Shown: one piece after another, positions 55,092 through 64,000 of the stretch
Layout of the letters: each line of letters starts with the position of its first letter
How positions within the stretch are numbered: position 1 is the first letter of the stretch
From: Diplodia intermedia
Taxonomy: Eukaryota; Ascomycota; Dothideomycetes; Botryosphaeriales; Botryosphaeriaceae
Length of the DNA: 64,000 nt
NCBI GenBank assembly: GCA_021495925.1
Contig: JAKEKT010000001.1
Location: 620,001-684,000 of the forward strand
Reading direction: 5' to 3'
The notes under the pieces: model-generated
Told to the model about the DNA's origin: nothing
The model's database searches: none
The model's input: only the letters and a program-made list of their open reading frames with translations
Program-made: the position numbers and the translations under genes

Positions 55092-55789
55092 ATGACCACC
55101 ATGGGCAGTCTTTTCACGCGCTTCATGCGCCCATTCTCCTCCGGTCCGCTGCGTGCGGTCGAAAACGGCGCCACCGGCGTCGCTAGCGGAAGCCACCAGA
55201 AGGCAACGATTGCGGCTGGCTGCTTCTGGGGTGTTGAGCACACATACCGCAAGTCCTTCTCGAACAAGGGCCTCATCGATGCCCGCGTCGGATACATCGG
55301 CGGCGATTCGAAGAACCCTAGCTACAGGCAGGTTTGCGGAGGCGACACTGGCCGTGAGTAATCCCAGCAGAGGTTGCCTGCGTGGTCATGGTAAACGATT
55401 GCTGACGCCGGCGCCTGCGGATAGACGCGGAAGCCCTGCAGGTCACATTTGACCCGGAAAAGGTCTCCTACCGACAACTCATCGAATACTTCTACACCAT
55501 CCACGACCCGACGCAGCTGAACTACCAAGGCCCTGACCACGGGACCCAATACCGTAGCGCCATCTTCTTCCACTCGCCGGAGCAAGAAGCCATCGCCAAG
55601 GACGTCACCGAACGTGCCAACAAGGAGTGGTGGGACGGCAAGATTGCCACACAGCTTGTGCCTGCGGGTGAATGGTGGGACGCCGAGACGTACCACCAAC
55701 TCTATCTTGACAAGAACCCTGGTGGCTACGAATGCCCCACCCACTTCATCCGGAAACTCCCGCCGTTGAGCCAGCCGGAGAGCTCGTGA
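55092..55789 (+). CDS. MXR1: peptide methionine sulfoxide reductase MsrA
   Basis: Two exons (55092-55353 and 55425-55789) with a 71-nt intron encode about 208 residues. The catalytic cysteine is in [10 protein letters not shown] (Cys44), with RVGYIGG and [21 protein letters not shown] as further signatures and [21 protein letters not shown] in the core. It reduces methionine-S-sulfoxide in proteins with thioredoxin, repairing oxidative damage. The first 25 residues ([15 protein letters not shown]) are basic and hydroxylated and could be a mitochondrial presequence, although a cytosolic form from Met4 is also possible. It is convergent with the GFA gene. Confidence 0.95.
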
Positions 55790-56038
55790 GTAGGCGAGGA
55801 TTCCATTATTCTGTAAATAGTTCAATGACATGACGTGGAACGAACGCATGTGGGATTTGGCAGCATCGAGTCTGTGAGCATGAAGATCACGGACATTCGC
55901 AATGTCAAGCAACTGACTGTTTGATTGGTACTTGATAAATCATTCGGCTATCGTCATCGTCGTTCATGCCCAGTATCAACCTCGCCTTCAAGGCGCACAA
56001 CCAACTCCAAACGCTCCCCAATGTCAAGGCAATTTACT

Positions 56039-56519
56039 TTACTGAGGAGGCAAGGTCTCGAAGGTCTGAGCGACCTCCTTCTCCCAAGCCAGCTTCGCCT
56101 TGCCAAAGATCTCGGCGGCGGGCTTGAAGCTCTTGCTCTCGTCCAGCAGGCCGGTGCGGAGGATGATCTTGTCGCCCAGAACGGTCTGATGGTGGTAAGG
56201 GTGGGTGGTGCAGTTGGGGCAGTAGTAGCAGTGCACTGGCTTGCCCGACTCGCCGGTGTAGGTGTATGCCTTGAGGTCGTCACCACCGGCGGTGAACTTC
56301 AGAGCGCTCTTGGGAATGATCTGGTTGAGGGTGAAGGCGCTGCCGGACAGGTACTTGCAGGTGTCGCAGTGGCTGTGGTTAGGTTAGTTCGTGACAATGG
56401 CAACCCCCGGCGGGGGGAGCGGTGGGTACGTACCACAGGACGTGCGAGGCCTGGTCTTGCTCGAGAGTGACCTCCCACTTGGTCTGACCGCAAGCACAGT
56501 GTCCGTGGTAGGTGGTCAT
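56039..56519 (-). CDS. GFA/CENP-V-type zinc protein (glutathione-dependent formaldehyde-activating family)
   Basis: Two exons (56519-56434 and 56372-56039) with a 61-nt intron encode about 139 residues. It begins MTTYHGHCACGQTKWEV and then has CHCDTCKYLSGSAF, the split zinc site crossing the intron, and HCYYCPNCTTHPY, the second zinc site. These CxC, CxxC and CxxC patterns define the GFA family (Mss4-like fold). Members bind zinc and sometimes glutathione; formaldehyde activation is shown only for some bacterial proteins. The role here is not known. It is convergent with MsrA, with 249 bp between the stops. Confidence 0.88.
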
Positions 56520-57971
56520 TGTGGTTGTAATTGGTTGAGGGGGATGCGTGTTGCAGAAGTCAATAGAAAGGAGGAATTGAACTAAGGAGCTGGTGCTCGA
56601 GGGAGCGTCCTAGGCCGTCCTTAAATACGCCGCAGAGCCAGGCGTTGCTTTGACAGCCGGGGTGGATCAGGCAGGCCTTCGCAGCAATTCTGCCACTCAA
56701 GTGTCGTGGGCGGGAATTGTCATAGCTTTTGGATCCATCGACCCGCAGACGAGCGTCGATCGGATGGCCAGTATTTGGAAGCGCGTTCCTATGACGTTAG
56801 CGCAAGGAGGGGCAGCGTGCCGCACGGGCCAGAAGGCGCGGGGTTGGCTTGCGGCGCTAGCTCTGGCTGCTCTTGCTCCTTCACTTTTGACCACTGCGCC
56901 CGCGCGGCCCCGGCGGTGGAGTGAGTCTAAGTTTTTGTTTGTTGATCTTTATCCGCGAACTGCTGCTCCATCTGCGCCGTCCCGTGGGTCCCGCCATATC
57001 CGCCCTCCGCTGCGCCAGCCGAGCGAAAACAATCCCGCCCGACTTCGCAGTCCCCAAATTGCTGCGCGCTCTTGGCTAAGCGGCCAATGGCAAACCGTGC
57101 AAGTCGGGCCCCGCACTGCTTCTCTAGCAACTACCCTGCATTCGCTATCTCAAACACATGACCCACCGAACGCCGGCGGTTGCACAAGCTCCCGACAATA
57201 ATGACTCCACGTCCGATTCTCCGCCCGCATACACGATCATCCAGCTGTCCCGATTCCAAACGATGGGTTTTCTAGCTTTACTGCTCTGCCATCTGCCCTG
57301 CATCTGCGCCTTCTCAAGAAAAGACGAGCAGGAGGCTCCGGCGGCACTGCAGCAGGCTCAATTGCTCCCGAGCTGCCGCACAAGCCATCATGTCACAACT
57401 ATGTCCAGACCACGATCCCCGAATAAGCTCCTCCTGCGAGTGCTCTCGGCGGACGTCACATCTGAGTGCATGCTTCGTTCTCCCAGACCAGTTTAGCGTC
57501 CCCTGCCACTCTCGCCTATCCATTGGCACCTCCTTCAAGAAGCAATGATAAGGACGGGTCGCTGGATAACACCCGTTCAAACCCCATGTTGCTCTGAATC
57601 ACGCAAGTCGACTGCCTTCTAGGGTGGTCAGTAATTACAAATTTGCGCTACCGAAAGCGCCCAACAATTCATGTCGTCAGACTGGACCCTGGCTTGCCTC
57701 TACAGAATTACTGGAGCCTTTCCTCAGCAGGTATGGAGTTCACAACCGGCTTCCTCAGCCCCCCAAGCGACACATGGTGGAGACCCCCTCTGTCTAGCCC
57801 CAACACCTTTGTAAGCGCCGGCTTCGTCGCATAAGAGCGACGTCAGCTTGCGGCTATCTCGGGGACTGCGCGACGTGACGACCTGGAATGGAGACCCCGC
57901 GGGTATCCACACAGGCAAATCTCTAGACTGCTTGCATTATTGTGATCTATGACCAAAGCTATTTCCTTGTT
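56520..57971. other. 1.45 kb intergenic region
   Basis: Lies between the GFA gene start and the amidase stop. It holds the GFA promoter and the amidase 3' UTR. An ATG-initiated frame of 112 codons at 57158-57496 contains a DSPPAY phrase but no further support. No repeat or RNA is evident. Confidence 0.45.
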
Positions 57972-59867
57972 CTATTCAACCTCCAACAACTGGTACTTCT
58001 GTCCGTTCCTCTCCAGGGCATCTTCTATTCTTTCCATGATGGCGAGGACCTTCTCCTCTTCAAGCCTTTGGCCAACGACTTGCACACCAACGGGCAGACC
58101 TTCCATCTTGACGGCATCGTAGTGAGTGTAGGCGCCCTTCGCGATACCGTTGAGCTTCTTGAAATTAAAGGACGCTGGCAATATATCAAGAACACGGTCG
58201 ACGTGCGTGACGGGGATGATACCGCAGGTGTAGTCGAGCTTGACAACCAATAGTCAGTCAAGAGACCACGGAGACTAGGAGCCCTCGGACTTACCAAGTT
58301 AAACAAGAAAGTGTATCCGCAGCTACTCACTGCCTCCTTCATTCCATCGTGAGGGACAGCAGGCGTGGCATTCGGTACCGTCAGCAAGAAATCCATCTTC
58401 GCCTCTTGTTCCCACCAGTCATGCCACTTGGCTTTGTACGCCTCTCGCTTCGATACCAGCTTCCAATGTTCAAATGCGCTCTTCTCATGCCAGCCGTGGA
58501 GAAGGTCCGCCCACATGGGATCTTGCTTGACATACTTTACCCACAGGTAATGCAGATACTTGAGCGGGCGGGGCAAGTTCACGTAGAAGGCCATTTGGGC
58601 AGCACCGGCGTCATTCCACTCACCGGTGCGGAAGAAAGACAGGAAAGTGCGGCAGCCATCGGAGTTGAGCAGGTGTGACGCTATCTTCAGAGCCTCGTAG
58701 GGCGACGGCGGTGTCACGTCGAAGACGTCGTGGCCTTCGGCGCTGAGTGCTGCAGCGGTCTGCTGCAAGGCGCGAGCACAGGCGGGACTGGGATCGACAA
58801 CGCCTTGCGAGATGTCAAATGAAACCGACCGAGTGCATCTGTGGCTGGGCGTCACTCACCATCAGTCTTCATCACACCGATTCGGAATTTCTTCTTCTCC
58901 AAGTATTCTGCGGTAACGTTTTGCCGCCACTCAATGGGGTGCACGGTGTGATCGTACTCCCAGGGCTTCATACGGATGAAGCTGGCAGTGAAGTAGTGCA
59001 GGTCATTGAGGGTGCGAGCCATAGGGCTGAAGACGCTGGCAATGCCTTCCTGGCCCGGCATGCTGGTGTTCATACCCATCTTCGGCCAACGGCCAGTGGA
59101 GCAGCGGAGCGAGTAGCAACCAGAAAAGTGCGCGGGAGCTCTTACCGAGCCTGCAACGTCGGAACCGATGCCGATGCGGCTGCCACCAAAGGCAAGAAGA
59201 GCAGACTCCCCTCCGGTCGAGCCGCCGGGCGAGTACTTGTGGTTGTGGGGGTTGGTAGTGCGACCCCATACATCGTTGGTGGACTCGAAGGACAAGAGGG
59301 TGACGGGGAGATTAGTCTTGACAAAGGGAACTGCACCAGCATCTTTGAGAATGCGGACCATGGATCCATCTTTCTCGTAGGGCTTGCCAGTGTTGGACGA
59401 GTAACCGACGCTCACGTCAAAGCCGCCGACGGCAACGGAGTCTTTGAGGGAGACGGGGATGCCGGCAAGTGGGCCTTGGAGGTTGATCTCGCCCTGGTCC
59501 AACCACTGCTCAGCGTCGGGGAACAGGATCTCGGTCAGGCAGTTCGTCTTGCGTTGGGCGGCAACTGCAACCTTGGAGTAGGCACGCAAGACATCGACGG
59601 GGTTGGTGACACGGCCGTGGACTTCTTGCACGAGTTCTTGGATGGGTTTGCGCAGGATGGAGCGCTCCGAGGGCAGCAGTGGAGACTGGTACTCTGCTGG
59701 TAGGTTTGCGATCTTGGAAGCGCGCTCGGCCTGCTTGCGGCGGCTGGCAGGGTCAGGGTCTGTGAGCTCAGCGAAAATGCGGGGAAAGCTCCGGGGAAGC
59801 TCGGGAGCGGGAGCAGTGCTACGTACCAATCACGCCTGTGCTGGAAGTAATCGAGGGGATACACCAT
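57972..59867 (-). CDS. amidase signature-family hydrolase (acetamidase-like)
   Basis: Four exons (59867-59823, 59766-58860, 58803-58295, 58238-57972) encode about 575 residues, typical for fungal AmdS-type amidases. The catalytic lysine is in GIPVSLKDSVAVGGFD, the cis-serine in SPGGSTGGESALLAFGG and the nucleophile region in GSDVAGSVRAPAHFSGCYSLR. The family's GLPVGVQVVGQRLEEEKVL closes the fold. It hydrolyses amides to acids and ammonia; substrates of fungal members include acetamide and aromatic amides. The exact ends of the first intron (59767-59822) are uncertain, because other donors nearby change only residues 10-20. No signal peptide is present, so it is likely cytosolic. Confidence 0.92.
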
Positions 59868-61004
59868 CTTTGCGCGTGCAGCCGGAGAAGGCACGAGTGC
59901 AAGCACGCGGAAGAGGAGAGAGAGAGAGAGAGGAGCGAGATGGGCAAGAGCGGAGGGACGGTTCCCGTCCGTCGGCACAGCAATCAGCAGCTTATCGTCG
60001 GCTCTGTCGGCTGCACTCTCCCTTTGCAGACTAGGCAGTCGCGTGTCGTCCCCCGCCAGGCGCGTCCTTGCGCGACCTGCTGACCCTCTCACCTCTCTCT
60101 CTCTCGACCGCCCACGGACTCGGCCTCTCTGCCGATGGCAGCCTCACCCCGGCCCGACGCCCGGCCAGCGGCAACCCGGAGGCGGCGCAGCACTCGGCCG
60201 GCGGCTGCCCACACAACATGCAGCGTCCAGACCGGCCGCTGTGGGGCGTGACGCGATGCGGGATCCTCGATTCATCGAGCGCATCCTCCACTCCATGCTG
60301 GGTCGACCGGGCCTTCAGTGGCTAGATCCCCCGCGCCATGTCCATCGACGCGCCAGCGGAAGCGACTGTGATACATCCGCAGCGGTTGCAGAATCGTGTT
60401 TCTGAAGAAGGTGGCTGAGCGGCGCCAGATGCGACAGAGCCGCACGCGCTCGGGTGGCTGTCGTTGGCTGGCGCTGACGCTGCGTGGTCAGAGCTCGCAT
60501 GCAAGGCCGGCCAGAATAGCCGCCCGCTCCAGCAGCCTCGCTATTCGCCCGCCTTCCCGCTTTGGGTCCGCAGCGGCTTGCGGATCGTCTTGACGATCGC
60601 TCATTGGGCCCACGAGCGTCTGGCCGGTTGCTCTTGAAACCGCCTGTTCTACAGTTGATTCTATCTGCCTCTGCAAGAATAGAAGTGGCCAGTGCGTCTT
60701 GAACCATCTCTAGCGGAAGCCATGTATAAAAGATGCTGATACTTCGTTGCCAAACACTCTCCAGTCCAACAATCAATCGTCTCAGCCTTCGGTCTCTTCA
60801 TCGCTTTCCTACTTTTCGTCTATTTCACTGTTTCATTACGTCGGTCCTTGCTTGCATTCGGCCCAGGTCATTCCCTCACTGCAACTCCCTCTATTCGTAA
60901 TTGCTTTGAAAGCAGTCCACCCTCTTCCAGGAGTCGATTTCCTGTACCTTTTTTTTTTTTTTCCAAATCTCCAATTCCCTTCAAAGTCCACCACTTCAGC
61001 CAAA
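59868..61004. promoter_or_regulatory. divergent promoter of amidase and four-TM protein
   Basis: Spacer of 1137 bp. A GA microsatellite (about 59912-59933) and a CT microsatellite (about 60095-60107) lie in inverted orientation within the amidase leader. A T14 tract (60949-60962) sits 43 bp before the ATG of the membrane-protein gene. No gene is recognised. Confidence 0.45.
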
Positions 61005-61713
61005 ATGCCTGTTCCTGCCTACGGCGCTGCTCCCCTCAGCAAGACCTTTGCTCTGGTCCGCATCCTGGAGGTCATTAGTATGATCATTATAGTTGGCGTC
61101 GCTGCCAACTTCGTCAACGATATCGTCTCAAGCGGCATTGAGCCACCAAAGGAGGTTGTCGGCACTCTCAGTGTTGTAAGTCCACTTTTGCCGCAGTTTC
61201 ATGACTTCACCATACTGACCGCACCAGACCTGCATTGCCACACTTTACTGCCTGATCAGCATTGCCTTCTTCTGGTCCGAGGCCTACCTCGGTCTCTTGG
61301 TTATGACGGCTGTTGACTTCCTTTTGCTCATTGCATTCATCGTCGTCGCCGTCTGCCTGGGCAAGCCTATCTCATTCCTCAACTGTTACGTCGTTCAAAG
61401 CACCTCCGAGTCCGTGACGGCCTCGAACGCCTACACCTACTACCAGTCGGTCAAGTCGAACCTGAACATGAGCGGCGCCGGCCTGAACCTGGCTGCCTTC
61501 GCAGGTGCGACCAAGACCAACTGCTTTGAGACCAAGGCTATCTGGGGCCTGAGCATTGCACTCTGGTGAGTCAGCCACCATGGCGTCTAGCATTCCAACA
61601 GTGACTGACAGTGCCATAACAGCATCCTTTTCACGACTTCCTCCGTCCTACTTCCTACGCTCTTCATGAAGAACAAGAAAGCCAACGCTGCTCCTCCCAA
61701 GGCCGAGGTGTAA
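61005..61713 (+). CDS. four-transmembrane MARVEL-like protein
   Basis: Three exons (61005-61175, 61228-61565, 61623-61713) encode about 199 residues. Four hydrophobic segments are visible: about 20-40 (ISMIIIVGVAANFVNDIV), 58-75 (TCIATLYCLISIAFFW), 78-100 (GLLVMTAVDFLLLIAFIVVAVCLG), and a last one near 160-185 (IWGLSIALCILFTTSSVLLPTLF). A loop between TM3 and TM4 carries cysteines (NCYVV, TNCFET). The short basic end is KNKKANAAPPKAEV. This arrangement is that of MARVEL-domain proteins of the fungal plasma membrane or eisosomes. The function is not known. Confidence 0.8.
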
Positions 61714-62098
61714 ACGGATCACGACTCCTACACGAACTCTTGCCAACGCAACCGTCGCGGCGCGACCACACGCCTTTGAAACACCTGTCTCACTCAACAA
61801 GATTGTCTGGATCCTGCATGTTCAGGAGTCGGGCGCTTGCGTCTTTTGTGCTTTCCTTTTCCTCGTTTTCCGTCGGTTTTCTTTTTTCTTCTTCTTTCTG
61901 TTTCTTTGGTTTCTGTTCCGCCAACTAGCATCTTTTCAGCGCGCATTGACCGACATTGAATGTCTTAATGTAATGATGACTACAAAAATTTGAAACAATG
62001 AGTTTTGGTCTCTTTTGATTGTGGCACAGTCTCGTCGCACCCAAGGTGTCTCTTCGCTATTGGTATCGTGCTGCATGGATGTGCTGACGCCCACGCAC
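61714..62098. other. convergent intergenic region
   Basis: Spacer of 385 bp between two 3' ends. A T-rich tract at 61845-61920 is probable 3' UTR of the four-TM gene. No feature is recognised. Confidence 0.45.
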
Positions 62099-63697
62099 CT
62101 ACTCCTTATATTTCCTCCTCTTGTCCCGCGCGCAAAGCAGCGCAATAACGGGAACCAGCAAAAGCTGAGCCACGACCGTCACAAGGACCGACACGAACCC
62201 ATTGGCGAAGCGGGGGGCCTCGATGGCAGGGAATTGCAACAGTTGGCTCCAGGCGGCGATGGCCTGGCCGACGGCATTCATGCTCGCGGTAACGATGGCG
62301 CGCTCCTCGGCATCATTGGCCATGGTCACGGTGGCCCAGCCCATGGTCAGTGGGCTGACGGCGCCCTCGAAGCCACAGACCACGAAGGCGGCGATGCGGC
62401 CGGTCTCACCCACGTCCCACGCCACCAGCAGCGCGACGCCGACCATGACAGGTACTGTCACCACCAGTGTCGGGATCCAGAAGCGGCCGCCGAGCCGGTC
62501 CGCGGCAGCGCCCGCGCACAAGGCCGCGAGGACAGACAGCCCGGTCGCGATCGTCGGAAGGGTGTTGACGCGGGAGACGGAGTAGATGGCAGGAGATTTG
62601 GCTTTGAGGTAGAGGCTGAAAGGCGTCGAGTAGGGCTGGAAGTTCTGGTCCATGAGCGTCCACTGCAGCACAAAGAGATACCAGTGCCACCGCCCGAAGA
62701 CACGCGCGAAGATATCACGTGAGACATGCAGCTGCGACGGCGCAGTCAACCCGGTGAGGCGCCGCTGGGAGAAGGTGTGTTCTCGCGGCGTGAGGAGGCG
62801 GGGTTTTGCGCGCGATGGGACGTCGGGGAAGATGAAGAATCCGCTGGGGATGGGAAAGATGGTGGTCAGTGTCGTTGAGACGGCTTTAAGGCCCGCGGAA
62901 AGAGGTAGAAAACATACAGAATGGAGATCGGAAGGGTAATGATGGCGTCGACGATGAACAGCCAGCGCCAGCCGGACAGTCCATGGGCGCCGTTTAAATC
63001 GGTATAGGCGGCTGCCTGCAGGTATCCAGCAAACATGGTACCCAAGGGACTGGCGATGAAGAACAGAGCCACTCGTCGACCCACTTCCTTGGGCTTGTAC
63101 CACGATCCAATGACATAGATGACACCGGTAAAGCTGCAGCTCTCGAACAAACCGACTAGGAAGCGCATGGCATAAACCGTATCAACGTTTTGGGCCCAGG
63201 CCAGGCCGAATGTTGCGAGACCCCATCCAACCTCGAGCATAGGCAGGACAACGTTGACAGGATATCGGGTGAGATAGTAGCATGCAGGGATCATGGAAGT
63301 ACAGTAAGAAGCCCAGAACACAATAGTGATGTAGTTGAGTTGGTTTCCGTGAAGATGGAGATCTTCCTTCATTCCTCTGCGAGTCAATCATCAGCAGGCT
63401 GGATACAACGGTCGTATAGGAGGCGTACGAGACGTAAGCGTTTATGATTGATTGCTGGTCCAGGTACTTTGTGAAGAAGGATAGGCAGCCGAAAATGAGA
63501 ATCATAAGGTCGAGCTTCAGCACAAGCTTTTTCTCCACGCTCGGCGTGTCCTTGGAATACCAGTGAGTCCAAGTCATGAAGCGAATCCATGGCCCTTCTC
63601 TTTGTTGGTCGGCGAATTGCTCACTGTCTGAGCTGGAGGGTGGGGCGGGTTCTTCCACCACAGCCTGGGATGCATGCTTCTCCGGGTCCGTCTTCAT
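62099..63697 (-). CDS. MFS transporter, Dal5/Tna1-type anion:cation symporter
   Basis: Three exons (63697-63429, 63376-62918, 62843-62099) with 52- and 74-nt introns encode about 490 residues with twelve predicted membrane segments. Signature phrases are [36 protein letters not shown], the ACS-family TM1-TM2 pattern, MRFLVGLFESCSFTGVIYVIGSWY in TM4-5, and GWRWLFIVDAIITLPIS. This subfamily imports allantoate, pantothenate, nicotinate, biotin precursors or similar organic anions with protons. The substrate cannot be told from sequence. The start is the first ATG in frame (MKTDPEKHA); earlier open sequence begins at a non-ATG codon. Confidence 0.92.
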
Positions 63698-64000
63698 TGT
63701 GGAAGTCTCCAAAATGGCGGCGCTTCAAGGTCCAGCGGTTGACAAGGGAGCAACGAAGGGATTCGTTTTTTATAAGTTGTCGCTAGAGCCCATGCTTTTC
63801 GGCACATTGGCTATATTGCCGTGGAGGAGTTGTCCAGGTTGTGGTCAAGTGTAGAATCTCGAATCACATCATCCTGACCCCACTTGGGCTCATCGAACCG
63901 CGACCACGCCTCAGCCGGTGGTTAGATGAGCACATCAGCATGCTCATAAAAGGCGACTTTCCTCACACTGACATTACCGTCTGACGGTCGCCGAGCCGAA
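63698..64000. other. promoter of the MFS transporter at the window edge
   Basis: The 303 bp upstream of the transporter start. It should contain the promoter. No gene or repeat is recognised before the window ends. Confidence 0.4.

Noticed and set aside
57158..57496. 112-codon ATG-initiated frame with a PPAY phrase
   Set aside because: One short motif is not enough. No homology is recognised and no splicing extension was found, so I left it out of the gene list.
58747..59703. 318-codon plus-strand frame
   Set aside because: Antisense shadow of the amidase catalytic domain.
1..64000. Secondary-metabolite or other gene cluster
   Set aside because: A CoA ligase, an MFS pump and a dehydrogenase are adjacent at 2.7-8.9 kb, but there is no backbone PKS, NRPS or terpene synthase and no pathway regulator.
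1..64000. CRISPR, phage or prokaryotic operon content
   Set aside because: All genes are eukaryotic with spliceosomal introns, and no regularly spaced repeats were seen.

Overview
The window is nuclear DNA of a filamentous ascomycete (Pezizomycotina; Dothideomycetes is a guess from overall feel, not shown here). Evidence: short GT-AG introns, mostly 47-75 nt, with CTNAC-like branch sites; GC-rich coding sequence; no operons; and unambiguous orthologues of fungal proteins (polarisome Spa2, Rck2/Srk1 kinase, vacuolar Pho8, NCS1 permease, Rpd3 and Hos2 deacetylases, Rpn11, RNA polymerase III C34, Phe-tRNA synthetase alpha). All exon joins below were worked out by hand from reading-frame continuity and splice sites.

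Layout. 0-9 kb: secreted S28 serine peptidase (-) divergent from a peroxisomal-type acyl-CoA/coumarate-CoA ligase (+), then a multidrug MFS pump (-) and an MDR alcohol dehydrogenase/quinone reductase (-). 8.9-13 kb: a 4.1 kb stretch without a recognisable gene. 13-24 kb: Rck2-like kinase (+), Hos2 deacetylase (-), ING/PHD protein (+), Spa2 (+). 25-32 kb: NCS1 purine-cytosine permease (-) with a cluster of GATA sites upstream, RPC34 (+), alkaline phosphatase Pho8 (-). 32-37.5 kb: small accessory-looking genes: a Cys-rich 93-residue protein, a secreted hydrophobic Cys-containing protein, a SET-domain protein and a 119-residue hydrophilic protein whose 8-nt first coding exon hides it from simple ORF calling. 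38.9-49 kb: DUF3405 Golgi-type protein, a Tim17-family-like membrane protein, FRS2, a D-2-hydroxyacid dehydrogenase and an F-box/2EXR-like protein. 49.5-53.5 kb: RPD3 (-) divergent from RPN11 (+). 54-64 kb: an intron-containing tRNA-Pro(UGG) with an odd acceptor stem, MsrA, a GFA-family protein, an amidase, a MARVEL-like four-TM protein and a Dal5-type MFS transporter.

Themes. Chromatin regulation is well represented (two class I HDACs, an ING reader, a SET protein), but these are ordinary dispersed housekeeping genes and I see no co-regulated biosynthetic cluster. I did not find a CRISPR array, an rRNA gene or an intact transposon. The most unusual items are the cryptic duplicated hydrophilic protein at 36799-37305, a pair of related hairpin (MITE-like) elements at 4.2 kb (inside an intron) and 15.9 kb, a 20-nt internal microexon in the peptidase, and the tRNA-Pro whose acceptor strands do not pair.
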